DNA of 41,036 bases from an uncultured Lachnospiraceae bacterium (GCA_944384125.1 CALWSF010000029.1:1-41036); one strand, 5' to 3'. Counted from the stretch's first letter, positions 24,342 through 33,229 are shown. Made by a program: numbers and translations. Notes: generated from the letters alone by a model not told the origin.

Positions 24342-25004
24342 ATGGATCTGAAAGCGAAAGAGATCGAATGCCTGGCAGAAATGCTTGCAGAATGTGAGTA
24401 CCTGCTTATAGGACTTGGAGATGAATGGGAGAAGGCCGGGCAGGACGAGGTCAGGAAGGCATATGAGTCGTTATATAATCTGGTTGGCCAAAAGGATTAT
24501 TTTATTGTTACTACGGCGACGGATGCCAGAATTTTTGATGCCCCTTTTGATGAAAAAAGGATCACGGCTCCCTGCGGAAATATAAACTGGTTTCAGTGTC
24601 AAAAAGCATGTACAAAGGATATATGGGAGAGAGACGAGATTCAGGATGGCAGGTGCCCTCACTGCGGAGCTGTGCTTATTTCCAATACAATTCAGGCGGA
24701 GTCCTATATTGAGGAAGGGTATCTGCCGCAGTGGAAGGTGTATCAGGAATGGCTTGCAAAAACTCTCAACAGGAAACTTCTGATTTTTGAACTGGGGGTG
24801 GGGTTCAGAACACCCACTGTAATACGCTGGCCTTTTGAAAAACTGGTATTTTTTAACCGCAGTGCACATATGTATCGGGTAAATCGAAAGTTTTATCAGA
24901 TTGCGGGAGAGATAAAGGAGCGGGCTGTTCCGGTTGAGGGAGATTCTCTTGAATTTGTCTGCAATCTGAGGGAAAAGATTGAGAATCAGGGATTAATGTG
25001 CTAA
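24342..25004 (+). CDS. Sirtuin-like (Sir2 fold) zinc protein of unknown function
   Basis: The 220-residue protein follows the sirtuin order of landmarks in degenerate form: LLIGLGDEW in place of the NAD-binding GAGxS loop, IVTTATDARIF in place of TQNID, a Cys4 zinc site (Cys86, Cys90, Cys105, Cys108; CPHCGA), and LLIFELGVGFRTPTVIRWPFE in place of the GTSLxVxP segment. The usual catalytic His after the TQNID-like element is replaced in the stretch around APCGNINWF. It may bind NAD or a related nucleotide without classical deacetylase activity. It lies 44 bp upstream of ung with the same orientation. The fold call is tentative; it was made from motif order only. Confidence 0.55.
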   Translation: MDLKAKEIECLAEMLAECEYLLIGLGDEWEKAGQDEVRKAYESLYNLVGQKDYFIVTTATDARIFDAPFDEKRITAPCGNINWFQCQKACTKDIWERDEIQDGRCPHCGAVLISNTIQAESYIEEGYLPQWKVYQEWLAKTLNRKLLIFELGVGFRTPTVIRWPFEKLVFFNRSAHMYRVNRKFYQIAGEIKERAVPVEGDSLEFVCNLREKIENQGLMC

Positions 25005-25048
25005 AATTGAAGGAAGAATTTCGGACAGACAAAAGAGGAGAGTGCGAC

Positions 25049-25723
25049 ATGGGAGCAATAAGCAATGACTGGCTTGAACCGCTGAGCAGTGAATTTAAAA
25101 AACCATATTATAAAAAACTGTACGAGACAGTAAAAAGAGAATATGAGACAAAGGTCATATATCCGGCGGCAGACGATATTTTCAACGCATTTGACTTCAC
25201 GCCGCTTTCCAGGGTAAAGGCAGTTATACTCGGTCAGGATCCCTATCATGGTCCGGGGCAGGCCCATGGCCTGTGTTTTTCTGTGAAACCGGATGTGGAT
25301 ATTCCGCCGTCTCTCGTAAATATATACCAGGAACTGCATGATGATCTGGGCTGCTATATACCAAATAACGGCTATCTGAAAAAATGGGCACAGCAGGGAG
25401 TCATGCTCCTTAATACGGTTCTGACTGTACGGGCACATCAGGCAAATTCTCACAGAGGAATCGGGTGGGAAGAATTTACAGATGCGGCAATCCGTGTGCT
25501 GAATGAACAGGATCGGCCCATGGTATTTATTCTCTGGGGACGGCCTGCGCAGATGAAGAAGACGATGCTGACAAATCCGAAGCATCTGATTCTGGAGGCA
25601 CCTCATCCGAGCCCTCTGTCTGCATATCGGGGCTTTTTCGGCAGCCGGCCCTTCAGCAAGACGAACGATTATCTGAAGGCTAACGGAATAGAGCCCATTG
25701 ACTGGCAGATTGAGAATGTGTAA
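25049..25723 (+). CDS. ung: Uracil-DNA glycosylase (family 1)
   Basis: The 224-residue enzyme removes uracil from DNA. The water-activating motif GQDPYHGPGQAHGLCFS and the DNA-intercalating loop HPSPLSAYRGFFG are intact, and LLNTVLTVRAHQANSH is the third conserved block. The ATG at 25049 has AGAGGAG 8 nt upstream; an earlier TTG near 24998 overlaps the preceding gene and adds a non-conserved tail. uppP follows after 15 bp. Confidence 0.97.
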   Translation: MGAISNDWLEPLSSEFKKPYYKKLYETVKREYETKVIYPAADDIFNAFDFTPLSRVKAVILGQDPYHGPGQAHGLCFSVKPDVDIPPSLVNIYQELHDDLGCYIPNNGYLKKWAQQGVMLLNTVLTVRAHQANSHRGIGWEEFTDAAIRVLNEQDRPMVFILWGRPAQMKKTMLTNPKHLILEAPHPSPLSAYRGFFGSRPFSKTNDYLKANGIEPIDWQIENV

Positions 25724-25738
25724 CGGAAAGGAGAATGC

Positions 25739-26581
25739 ATGAGCTTTGTTGAAATTTTAAAGGTAATTGTTCTGGGAATCGTGGAAGGTTTTACGGAATG
25801 GCTGCCGATCAGCAGTACGGGACATATGATTCTGGTGGATGAGATTATCCATCTGGATGTAAGTGAGGCGTATCGGGAAGTATTTATGGTTGTAATTCAG
25901 CTGGGCGCGATACTTGCGGTCGTTACGTTGTATTTCCATAAGCTGAATCCCTTCTCCCCCAGAAAATCTGCGGGTCAGAAGCGGGCGACGCTGCGTCTCT
26001 GGATGAAAATTATAGTGGCATGTATCCCGGCAGCAGTAATCGGTCTGCCGCTGGATAATTTAATGGATAAACTCATGAATGGCTTTGTGGTATCCATTAC
26101 TCTGATTCTTTATGGTGTATTTTTTATTGTTCTTGAGAACCGGAATACGCAGGCGAATTTCCATATTGAGAGAGTTACCCAGATTTCCTTTCAGACTGCG
26201 GCTCTCATAGGATGCTTTCAGGTACTTTCACTAATTCCGGGAACATCGCGCTCCGGAGCTACGATTCTCGGCGCCATGCTGATCGGCTGTTCCCGTTCTG
26301 CAGCGGCAGAGTTTTCATTCTTTCTGGGTATACCGGTTATGTTCGGAGCCAGTCTCCTTAAGATAGTAAAATTCTTTGTGGAGGGCGGCGGATTTACGGG
26401 ACCGGAATTTTTCTATCTCGTTCTGGGAATGCTTGTTGCATTCGGAGTGTCCGTATATTCCATCAAATTCCTGATGGGTTACATCCGCAGGCATGATTTT
26501 AAATTTTTCGGATATTACCGGATTGTTCTGGGAATTATTGTTCTGTCCTATTTTGGTATTTCTGCTCTGGTTGTGTCATAA
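25739..26581 (+). CDS. uppP: Undecaprenyl-diphosphatase
   Basis: The 280-residue polytopic membrane protein recycles undecaprenyl pyrophosphate to the monophosphate carrier for cell-wall synthesis, and its overproduction gives bacitracin resistance in many species. The two active-site motifs are present: EGFTEWLPISSTGH near residue 16 and PGTSRSGATI near residue 166. Its length is typical of UppP/BacA. AAAGGAG precedes the ATG. A polysaccharide deacetylase follows, which also acts on the envelope. Confidence 0.96.
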   Translation: MSFVEILKVIVLGIVEGFTEWLPISSTGHMILVDEIIHLDVSEAYREVFMVVIQLGAILAVVTLYFHKLNPFSPRKSAGQKRATLRLWMKIIVACIPAAVIGLPLDNLMDKLMNGFVVSITLILYGVFFIVLENRNTQANFHIERVTQISFQTAALIGCFQVLSLIPGTSRSGATILGAMLIGCSRSAAAEFSFFLGIPVMFGASLLKIVKFFVEGGGFTGPEFFYLVLGMLVAFGVSVYSIKFLMGYIRRHDFKFFGYYRIVLGIIVLSYFGISALVVS

Positions 26582-26647
26582 ACGAAATTTATTGGTGCTT
26601 TCCCGCATATATATGAGAACAGTATCAGTTCAGTGCGGGGAAGGCAG

Positions 26648-27391
26648 ATGGAGCGTAATAAAGGATATCAGAAGCTGAAGGAGAAAACAAGGCTGCGTGG
26701 AAACAGTTTTTTCTTTCTGAGTACAATTTTGCTGGTGGATGCGTTTCTCATCGGCCTCTGTATTTCTGTTGCTCTGCAGGAGCGAAATATGTCTGTGCAG
26801 GCGGCAGTACAGAAAGCAGAATCAGGAGTCCGGGGAGAAAAATATCTGGCACTGACTTTTGATGACGGTCCTGATAAGGATTATACAAAGCGGCTCTTGG
26901 AGGGTCTGAGAGAAAGGGGAGTAAAAGCCTCTTTTTTTCTTGTTGGGGAAAATATAGATGGAAATGAGGAACTGCTCAGTCAGATGACAAAAGATGGTCA
27001 TCTGGTAGGGACGCATTGTCTGAACCATGTGGATTTGACGAAAAAGTCCATCGAGGAATCCTGCAGGGACATATGGGCGACAAATGAAAAAATTCAGGCT
27101 GTTACCGGGAGATATCCTGAGTATATCAGGCCGCCATACGGAATATGGAGTGAAGAGCTGGAAGAATGTGTCGGGATGACACCGGTGTTCTGGGATATCG
27201 ATCCCCTTGACTGGCAGGTAAGAGATGCGGGACAGATTGTGGAGCATATCAGAAAGAATGTGAAAAAACATCAGATAATACTTCTCCATGACACCTATGG
27301 AACTTCTGTGGATGCAGCACTGGCTGTTGTTGATGTGCTTGGCCGGGAAGGATATGTTTTTGTAACGGTAGATGAATTGCTGATAGACTGA
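26648..27391 (+). CDS. Secreted/membrane-anchored polysaccharide deacetylase
   Basis: The 247-residue protein has one N-terminal membrane helix (about residues 20-42) and an extracytoplasmic NodB domain: TFDDGPD (catalytic base and metal Asp), GTHCLNHVDL (metal His pair), RPPYG and the C-terminal ILLHDTY with the catalytic His. It should remove acetyl groups from peptidoglycan or another N-acetylated glycan. The sporulation enzymes PdaA/PdaB and the vegetative PgdA share this domain; the sequence does not decide which. The ATG at 26648 follows GGGGAAGG. It is 12 bp upstream of rarA. Confidence 0.9.
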   Translation: MERNKGYQKLKEKTRLRGNSFFFLSTILLVDAFLIGLCISVALQERNMSVQAAVQKAESGVRGEKYLALTFDDGPDKDYTKRLLEGLRERGVKASFFLVGENIDGNEELLSQMTKDGHLVGTHCLNHVDLTKKSIEESCRDIWATNEKIQAVTGRYPEYIRPPYGIWSEELEECVGMTPVFWDIDPLDWQVRDAGQIVEHIRKNVKKHQIILLHDTYGTSVDAALAVVDVLGREGYVFVTVDELLID

Positions 27392-27403
27392 GAGGGAACA
27401 GAA

Positions 27404-28735
27404 ATGGATTTGTTTGATTATATGAGAGACAACGCCATGAAGAGTGAGGCGCCGCTGGCTTCACGCCTGAGGCCGTCTTCACTGGATGAGTTTGTGGGAC
27501 AGGAGCATATTATAGGAAAAGACAGACTGCTTTACCGGGCGATTAAGGCGGACAAACTTGGTTCGTTAATTTTCTATGGACCGCCCGGAACCGGGAAAAC
27601 TACGCTTGCGCAGGTTATTGCTCACACTACAAGTGCACGTTTTGAGCAGCTTAATGCGACGGCTGCAGGAAAAAAGGATATGGAGCAGGCTGTGCAGCAG
27701 GCCAGGGATGCACTGGGAATGTACGGAAGGAAAACAATTCTGTTCATAGACGAAATCCATCGCTTTAATAAAGGGCAGCAGGATTATCTGCTTCCTTTTG
27801 TGGAAGACGGCACACTTCTTCTCATTGGAGCAACCACAGAAAATCCTTATTTTGAGGTAAACGGTGCTCTTTTGTCACGCTCCCGGATTTTTGAGCTGAA
27901 GCCGCTGGGCAAAAAGGATATTATGACACTTCTGCACCGGGCGGTAAATGATGTGGAAAAAGGAATGGGAAGTTACCGGGCCAAAGCAGATGAGGATGCT
28001 CTGGAATTTCTGGCAGACATGTCGGGAGGAGATGCAAGAGCTGCGCTGAATGCCATTGAGCTGGGTATCCTGACTACAGAGCGCGGGAAAGACGGATTTA
28101 TTCATATTACGCTGGATGTGGCGCAGGAGTGCATACAGAAGCGTATGGTTCGTTACGATAAGGGCGGAGATAATCATTATGATACCATATCTGCATTTAT
28201 AAAAAGTATGAGAGGTTCTGATCCGGATGCCGCTGTTTATTATCTGGCCAGGATGCTGTATGCGGGAGAAGATATCAAATTCATTGCCAGAAGAATTATG
28301 ATCTGTGCCGCGGAGGATGTGGGAAATGCGGATCCCCAGGCTCTCTGTGTAGCGGTAAATGCTGCTCTTGCAGCGGAGCGAATCGGTCTGCCGGAGGCGA
28401 AGATCATTTTATCCCAGGCGGTTACGTATGTGGCCAGTGCACCCAAAAGCAATGCGGCATGTGTAGCGATTGCGGAGGCTGAGACGGCGGTGGAAAGTCA
28501 GCCGGCCCATCCCGTTCCGGTGCATCTGCAGGATCGCCATTACAGCGGTGCGGCAAAGCTGGGTCGGGGAGAAAATTATAAATATGCCCATGACTATCCC
28601 AACCACTATGTGAAGCAGCAGTACCTGCCGGATGGCCTGGAGGGCAGTGTGTTTTATCGTCCTTCGTCAAACGGATATGAAAAGACCATAGGACAATGGC
28701 TTGATTTTCTGAGAAATAATCAGGGAAGCAATTAA
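27404..28735 (+). CDS. rarA: Replication-associated recombination protein RarA/MgsA
   Basis: The 443-residue AAA+ ATPase matches RarA in length and order: ASRLRPSSLDEFVGQEHI, Walker A YGPPGTGKTT, Walker B FIDEIHRFNKGQQD, sensor TTENPYFEVN, and the C-terminal tetramerisation domain with YPNHYVKQQYLPDGL. RarA acts at stalled replication forks together with single-strand-binding protein and RecA. It lies last in a co-directional run (sirtuin-like, ung, uppP, deacetylase, rarA) with gaps of 66 bp or less after ung. Confidence 0.96.
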   Translation: MDLFDYMRDNAMKSEAPLASRLRPSSLDEFVGQEHIIGKDRLLYRAIKADKLGSLIFYGPPGTGKTTLAQVIAHTTSARFEQLNATAAGKKDMEQAVQQARDALGMYGRKTILFIDEIHRFNKGQQDYLLPFVEDGTLLLIGATTENPYFEVNGALLSRSRIFELKPLGKKDIMTLLHRAVNDVEKGMGSYRAKADEDALEFLADMSGGDARAALNAIELGILTTERGKDGFIHITLDVAQECIQKRMVRYDKGGDNHYDTISAFIKSMRGSDPDAAVYYLARMLYAGEDIKFIARRIMICAAEDVGNADPQALCVAVNAALAAERIGLPEAKIILSQAVTYVASAPKSNAACVAIAEAETAVESQPAHPVPVHLQDRHYSGAAKLGRGENYKYAHDYPNHYVKQQYLPDGLEGSVFYRPSSNGYEKTIGQWLDFLRNNQGSN

Positions 28736-28741
28736 ATATAT

Positions 28742-28957
28742 TTGATTTTTAAAAAAAAAGGTATATAATAAAAGTTGCAGGTCACAGCAAAATACACCCC
28801 CGGCAGGGGGAAACAGCATTTCTGCGTGACAGCTCAGTGAGATGATTTTTGTGCGGATTGTGACTGCCCCTTCAGGAAGACATCCGTGCGTTTCTTATTT
28901 CTTTAAAAGAATCCCCAATTATGATTGAAAACAATTAAACAAGGTAAGGAGAATTGC
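28742..28957 (+). promoter_or_regulatory. rho promoter and ~185-nt leader
   Basis: TTGATT (28742-28747) and TATAAT (28764-28769), 16-bp spacer, follow the rarA stop. The transcript would carry a long untranslated leader. It contains a CCCCC/GGGGG hairpin near 28795 and is otherwise weakly structured and pyrimidine-containing. rho is autoregulated through its leader in several bacteria, so this region may hold a Rho loading site. Confidence 0.55.
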
Positions 28958-30517
28958 ATGAGAGAAAAATTACAGACCCTGCCTTTGACTCAGCTTCGTG
29001 AACTGGCAAAGGCGCAGGGACTAAAGGGTGTCAGCACCCTGAAAAAGGCAGAAATTATAGACAGGCTCTGCGAAACTGCCCAGAGATCTGAATTGCCCGC
29101 GAAAGAGGAGACTGCACGGAGCGAGGGGAATACCCACAGTGCGGGGAGCGGGCGCCGTGAAAATCCGCGTTATCGTGAAGAAGGACGGAAAAGAGAATAT
29201 CAGAATCGTGCGGAGAGCGGCACAAAAGGAAATTATCAGCCCCAGACAGAAGCTTCCGGCAATTTGCCTCAGGGGGAGAGTGAAGGCCGTGCCGAGAACA
29301 GTGGTAAGACGGAATATCCGTCTCATAGTGAACAGACGCCGCCGGCCCGTGTCGAGGAGCTTAAGACCGATTTTCAGGAACTGGACAGCGGGATAGAGGC
29401 AAATGGAATTCTGGAGGTTATGCAGGACGGATTTGGTTTTATCCGCTGTGAAAACTATCTTCCCGGGGAGAATGACGTTTATGTGGCCCCGTCCCAGATA
29501 CGCCGGTTTAATCTCAAAACGGGCGATATTGTGCGAGGCAGCCGCCGTGTCAAAACGGCCACTGAAAAGTTCGCTGCCCTTCTTTATATTAATTCTGTAA
29601 ACGGCTATCCTACCAGTGTGGTGGAAAGGCGGCCTAATTTTGAGAATCTGACACCAATTTTCCCCAATGAGAGGCTTCATCTGGAGCGTGCAGGCGCTAA
29701 AAATTCTACGGCTATGCGGGTCATGGATCTTCTGTCTCCCATCGGAAAGGGACAGAGAGGCATGATTGTTTCGCCGCCGAAAGCGGGAAAAACAACGCTT
29801 CTCAAACAGGTGGCTACTGCTGTTACATCGAATCATCCGGAGATGCATCTCATTATTCTTCTGATTGACGAGAGACCGGAGGAGGTTACGGATATCAGGG
29901 AAGCAATTACAGGGCCGAATGTGGAAGTGATTTACTCTACTTTTGATGAACTGCCGGAGCGTCATAAGCGTGTATCTGAGATGGTAATTGAGCGTGCCAA
30001 GCGTCTGGTGGAGCACGGAAGAGATGTTATGATCCTTCTGGACAGCATGACAAGACTGGCAAGAGCTTACAATCTGGTTGTTCCCCCCAGCGGACGGACT
30101 CTGTCGGGCGGTCTTGACCCGGCAGCGCTTCACATGCCCAAGCGGTTTTTCGGAGCGGCCAGAAATATGCGTGAAGGCGGCAGTCTTACCATACTGGCGA
30201 CAGCACTGATTGATACTGGGAGCAGGATGGATGATGTGATTTATGAGGAGTTCAAGGGAACGGGAAATATGGAACTTGTTCTGGATCGAAAATTGTCTGA
30301 AAAGAGGATTTTCCCGGCTATTGATATCCTGCGCTCCGGTACGCGGAGAGATGATCTGCTTCTGTCGGATGAGGAGGCAGAGGCTGTTGATATTGTCCAT
30401 AAGGCAACCAGCACACAGAAACCGGAGGAATCGGTAGAACGGATTCTGGAGCTGTTTTCCAAGACGAAAAATAACGCTGAATTTGTTGAAACCGCACGAA
30501 AACGACGTTATTTCTGA
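28958..30517 (+). CDS. rho: Transcription termination factor Rho with disordered insert
   Basis: The 519-residue hexameric RNA helicase has the N-terminal SAP-like helix bundle ([25 protein letters not shown]), a low-complexity insert at about residues 43-135 rich in Arg, Glu, Gly, Ser, Asn and Gln, a cold-shock RNA-binding domain (about 147-215; [13 protein letters not shown]), and the ATPase core with Walker [10 protein letters not shown] and the Q-loop/R-loop [19 protein letters not shown]. The insert roughly lengthens the protein by 95 residues relative to E. coli Rho (419). The ATG at 28958 follows AAGGAG. Downstream is not rpmE, as is common, but the rpmG-secE-nusG cluster. Confidence 0.97.
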   Translation: MREKLQTLPLTQLRELAKAQGLKGVSTLKKAEIIDRLCETAQRSELPAKEETARSEGNTHSAGSGRRENPRYREEGRKREYQNRAESGTKGNYQPQTEASGNLPQGESEGRAENSGKTEYPSHSEQTPPARVEELKTDFQELDSGIEANGILEVMQDGFGFIRCENYLPGENDVYVAPSQIRRFNLKTGDIVRGSRRVKTATEKFAALLYINSVNGYPTSVVERRPNFENLTPIFPNERLHLERAGAKNSTAMRVMDLLSPIGKGQRGMIVSPPKAGKTTLLKQVATAVTSNHPEMHLIILLIDERPEEVTDIREAITGPNVEVIYSTFDELPERHKRVSEMVIERAKRLVEHGRDVMILLDSMTRLARAYNLVVPPSGRTLSGGLDPAALHMPKRFFGAARNMREGGSLTILATALIDTGSRMDDVIYEEFKGTGNMELVLDRKLSEKRIFPAIDILRSGTRRDDLLLSDEEAEAVDIVHKATSTQKPEESVERILELFSKTKNNAEFVETARKRRYF

Positions 30518-30565
30518 TTTAAGACTGGTTTTGCGACATGAGAAATGAATGCTGCCGCTCTGGTG

Positions 30566-30600
30566 CCGGACTGTTTCTTCTAACCGGAGAAACAGTCCGG
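30566..30600 (+). other. 13-bp perfect hairpin after rho, no T-tract
   Basis: CCGGACTGTTTCT (30566-30578) pairs perfectly with AGAAACAGTCCGG (30588-30600) around a 9-nt loop. The following bases are ATAAGC, not a T-run. It could be an RNA 3'-end stabiliser left by Rho-dependent termination and trimming, or half of a divergent regulatory site. Confidence 0.6.
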
Positions 30601-30660
30601 ATAAGCATGAAAATCAGAGAGTGGAAAAAACAGTGAGTCCAATGTGTAAATAAAAAAATA

Positions 30661-30689
30661 TTGACGGAGTTTCTGATTTATGGTATAGT
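30661..30689 (+). promoter_or_regulatory. Sigma-A promoter of rpmG-secE-nusG
   Basis: TTGACG (30661-30666) and TATAGT (30684-30689) with a 17-bp spacer; about 110 nt upstream of rpmG. Confidence 0.75.
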
Positions 30690-30802
30690 AGACGGGCGAA
30701 TGGAAGAAGCCAGGTCTTTTTTTTATGCTCAAAAATCGGTTTTGGCCGAGAGGAGTGTTGAGAAGACCTCAAACAACAAGAATTAAGATGGAGGTGGAAG
30801 TT

Positions 30803-30952
30803 GTGCGTACGAGAATTACACTGGCATGTACGGAATGCAAGCAGCGTAACTACAACATGACCAAGGATAAGAAAACTCATCCGGACAGAATGGAGACCAA
30901 AAAGTACTGCAGATTCTGTAAGACACACACATTGCACAAAGAAACGAAGTAA
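30803..30952 (+). CDS. rpmG: 50S ribosomal protein L33 (zinc-binding form)
   Basis: The 49-residue protein [17 protein letters not shown]... is a standard L33 with two zinc-binding Cys pairs (CTEC and CRFC), i.e. the zinc-replete C+ form. The start is a GTG at 30803 with GGAGGTGG 5 nt upstream; longer readings from 30725 add a non-conserved tail. The rpmG-secE-nusG order is conserved across Firmicutes. Confidence 0.95.
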   Translation: MRTRITLACTECKQRNYNMTKDKKTHPDRMETKKYCRFCKTHTLHKETK

Positions 30953-31009
30953 AAGTAACTGGTTGGTTCTGGAGATCAGGCATTCGCTTGAAGACTTTGG
31001 AGGACAATA

Positions 31010-31213
31010 ATGGGTGATACAGAAAATACCAAGAAAGCTCCTAAAAAGAGCTTCTGGAAAGGCCTCCAGGCTGAGTACAAAAAGATTATCTGGCCCGACA
31101 AGGATACTGTCATAAAGCAGACGGGAGCTGTTATTGCGGTATCGGTCGCTCTGGGAATCATCATTGCGGCACTTGATACGGCTATTGTATTCGGACTGCA
31201 TTTTGTTATGTAG
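31010..31213 (+). CDS. secE: Preprotein translocase subunit SecE
   Basis: The 67-residue protein has a basic head, the amphipathic helix FWKGLQAEYKKIIWPDKDTV typical of SecE, and one membrane helix near the C-terminus. It is the small clamp subunit of SecYEG. It stands between rpmG and nusG as in most bacteria. Confidence 0.96.
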   Translation: MGDTENTKKAPKKSFWKGLQAEYKKIIWPDKDTVIKQTGAVIAVSVALGIIIAALDTAIVFGLHFVM

Positions 31214-31229
31214 GGGCAGAGGTGAGGAT

Positions 31230-31745
31230 ATGTCAGAAGCAAATTGGTATGTAGTGCATACTTATTCCGGATATGAGAATAAGGTTAAGGTAGACATCGA
31301 GAAAACAATCGAAAATCGAAAACTTCAGGATCAGATCCTCGAGGTGTCCGTGCCGATGCAGGACGTGATTGAGGTTAAAAACGGCGCCAACAAACAGGTT
31401 GCCAAAAAGATGTTTCCCGGATATGTGCTGATTAACATGGTTATGAACGATGACACCTGGTATGTTGTACGAAACACCCGCGGAGTGACAGGATTTGTCG
31501 GTCCGGGCTCCAAGCCGGTTCCTCTGACAGAGGAAGAGATGGCCGGTCTCGGATTCAGGGCAGCCGGCGTCGTCGTCGATTTCGAAGTCGGTGATACGAT
31601 TGTTGTAACCGCGGGGGCCTGGAAGGATACGGTTGGTGTTATCAAGTCCATCAACGAGGGAAAACAGACCCTGACAATTGATGTGGAGATGTTCGGCCGG
31701 GAAACTCCGGTTGAGTTAAACTTCACGGAAGTTAAAAAAATGTAA
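31230..31745 (+). CDS. nusG: Transcription elongation/antitermination factor NusG
   Basis: The 171-residue protein has the NGN domain (NWYVVHTYSGYENKVKV, PGYVLINMVMND, RNTRGVTGFVG) that binds the RNA polymerase clamp and a C-terminal KOW domain (VGDTIVVTAGAWKDTVGVI). It also links Rho and the ribosome to polymerase. The ATG at 31230 follows GGTGAGG; 16 bp from secE. The upstream part of the open frame is not conserved. Confidence 0.97.
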   Translation: MSEANWYVVHTYSGYENKVKVDIEKTIENRKLQDQILEVSVPMQDVIEVKNGANKQVAKKMFPGYVLINMVMNDDTWYVVRNTRGVTGFVGPGSKPVPLTEEEMAGLGFRAAGVVVDFEVGDTIVVTAGAWKDTVGVIKSINEGKQTLTIDVEMFGRETPVELNFTEVKKM

Positions 31746-31778
31746 GCAGTAAACAAGCGGCCTTTATGTAAAAGGCTC

Positions 31779-31806
31779 GTGGGAGGGAAATCCCCGCAAA
31801 TACCAC
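31779..31806 (+). promoter_or_regulatory. Putative L1-binding hairpin upstream of rplK
   Basis: GTGGGAGGGAAATCCCCG followed by CAAATACCAC forms GUGG/CCAC and GGG/CCC helices separated by an asymmetric internal loop. A copy that differs at only two positions precedes rplA. This resembles the L1 target in 23S rRNA and in L11-operon mRNA, where free L1 represses translation. It ends 23 nt before the rplK ATG. Confidence 0.65.
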
Positions 31807-31829
31807 ATTTTATTAGGAGGTGCCAAAAG

Positions 31830-32255
31830 ATGGCAAAGAAAGTTACAGGATACATTAAACTGCAGATTCCTGCTGGAAAAGCAACGCCTGCACCGCCAGT
31901 TGGTCCGGCTCTTGGCCAGCATGGTGTAAATATCGTTCAGTTTACAAAGGAGTTTAATGCCAGAACGGCAGATCAGGGAGACCTGGTTATTCCGGTTGTA
32001 ATTACCGTTTATGCGGACAGAAGCTTCAGCTTTATCACAAAGACTCCGCCGGCTGCTGTTTTGTTGAAGAAAGCATGCAAGATCAAATCCGGATCTGCAA
32101 CTCCCAACAAGACGAAAGTAGCTACCATCTCGAAAGAGGAAATTCAGAAAATTGCCGAGTTAAAGATGCCTGACCTGAATGCCGCCAGCCTGGAGGCAGC
32201 TATGAGCATGATCGCCGGTACGGCAAGAAGCATGGGTATCACGGTTGCTGACTGA
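31830..32255 (+). CDS. rplK: 50S ribosomal protein L11
   Basis: The 141-residue protein is a standard L11 ([43 protein letters not shown]), part of the GTPase-associated centre and needed for RelA activation. The ATG at 31830 has AGGAGG 9 nt upstream; the longer open frame from 31779 contains the leader hairpin. Confidence 0.98.
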   Translation: MAKKVTGYIKLQIPAGKATPAPPVGPALGQHGVNIVQFTKEFNARTADQGDLVIPVVITVYADRSFSFITKTPPAAVLLKKACKIKSGSATPNKTKVATISKEEIQKIAELKMPDLNAASLEAAMSMIAGTARSMGITVAD

Positions 32256-32292
32256 TTTTCATAATCAGAGATTCGGGATGTCTGTTTGTAAC

Positions 32293-32320
32293 GTGGGAGG
32301 GAAATCCCCGACAATACCAC
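32293..32320 (+). promoter_or_regulatory. Second L1-binding-like hairpin, upstream of rplA
   Basis: This is the same 28-nt element as at 31779-31806 (GTGGGAGGGAAATCCCCG then ACAATACCAC), 16 nt before the rplA ATG and just before AGGAGG. Its conservation between two otherwise unrelated spacers indicates selection on the RNA. Confidence 0.65.
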
Positions 32321-32336
32321 TAGGAGGTTATTTATA

Positions 32337-33032
32337 ATGAAAAGAGGAAAAAGATACGTAGAGGCTGCTAAATTAGTAGACCGCGCAAATCTTTATGACG
32401 CTGCAGAGGCTATTTCTATCGTGAAAAAGGCTGCTGTTGCTAAATTTGATGAAACTGTAGAAGCTCACATCAGAACCGGCTGTGATGGCCGTCATGCTGA
32501 TCAGCAGATTCGTGGAGCCGTTGTTCTGCCGCACGGAACTGGAAAGACGGTTCGGATTCTTGTATTCGCAAAAGGACCGAAGGCTGATGAGGCACAGGCT
32601 GCCGGTGCAGATTATGTAGGTGCTGAGGAGCTCATTCCGAAGATTCAGAATGAAGGATGGCTGGATTTCGATGTAGTTGTGGCTACTCCGGACATGATGG
32701 GCGTTGTAGGACGTCTTGGTCGTGTACTTGGACCGAAGGGCCTTATGCCCAACCCCAAGGCAGGAACCGTAACGATGGATGTCACAAAGGCAGTTAACGA
32801 TATCAAAGCCGGTAAGATTGAATACAGACTTGATAAGACAAATATCATTCATGTGCCAGTAGGTAAGGCTTCTTTTACCGAGGAGCAGTTAGCGGACAAC
32901 TTCCAGACGCTTATGGACGCTATCCTGAAGGCAAAACCTGCAACACTTAAGGGTGCTTACTTAAAGAGTGTTACTCTGACCTCTACGATGGGGCCGGGCG
33001 TGAAACTCAATGTTGGTAAGCTGATCGGCTAA
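32337..33032 (+). CDS. rplA: 50S ribosomal protein L1
   Basis: The 231-residue protein has the L1 landmarks [14 protein letters not shown], the [20 protein letters not shown] loop, and LNVGKLIG-type C-terminus. It forms the L1 stalk and, when in excess, represses its own operon. A terminator follows instead of rplJ. Confidence 0.98.
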   Translation: MKRGKRYVEAAKLVDRANLYDAAEAISIVKKAAVAKFDETVEAHIRTGCDGRHADQQIRGAVVLPHGTGKTVRILVFAKGPKADEAQAAGADYVGAEELIPKIQNEGWLDFDVVVATPDMMGVVGRLGRVLGPKGLMPNPKAGTVTMDVTKAVNDIKAGKIEYRLDKTNIIHVPVGKASFTEEQLADNFQTLMDAILKAKPATLKGAYLKSVTLTSTMGPGVKLNVGKLIG

Positions 33033-33055
33033 TCAGGACGCGTGATAAAAACGAG

Positions 33056-33093
33056 AAAGCGGAGCTTCTTTTAACGGAGAGGCTCCGCTTTTT
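33056..33093 (+). terminator. Terminator after rplA
   Basis: AAAGCGGAGC and GCTCCGCTTT form a perfect 10-bp stem (16-nt loop) followed by TTTT. It ends the rpmG-secE-nusG-rplKA unit. The remaining 135 bp before cca contain only a weak TTGTAA/TAAAAT promoter-like pair. Confidence 0.88.
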
Positions 33094-33229
33094 GTGTGGG
33101 CAGGACATACAGTGCGTGCATAATTGTAAAAAAAGAAGTGTTGATGTAAAATAAATTTGGGGCCAACAGGCCTCTGTCTTGAATAAAGCGGTTTTTCCTG
33201 AAGGAAAATTTACAGAAAAGAGGATTTTT

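Noticed and set aside
29021-30400. A 459-codon open frame on the minus strand inside rho
   Set aside because: It is fully antisense to a highly conserved gene, has no ribosome-binding site or domain character, and its openness follows from the codon bias of rho. The same applies to the long antisense frames within nikB (9569-10297) and larC (13866-14441).
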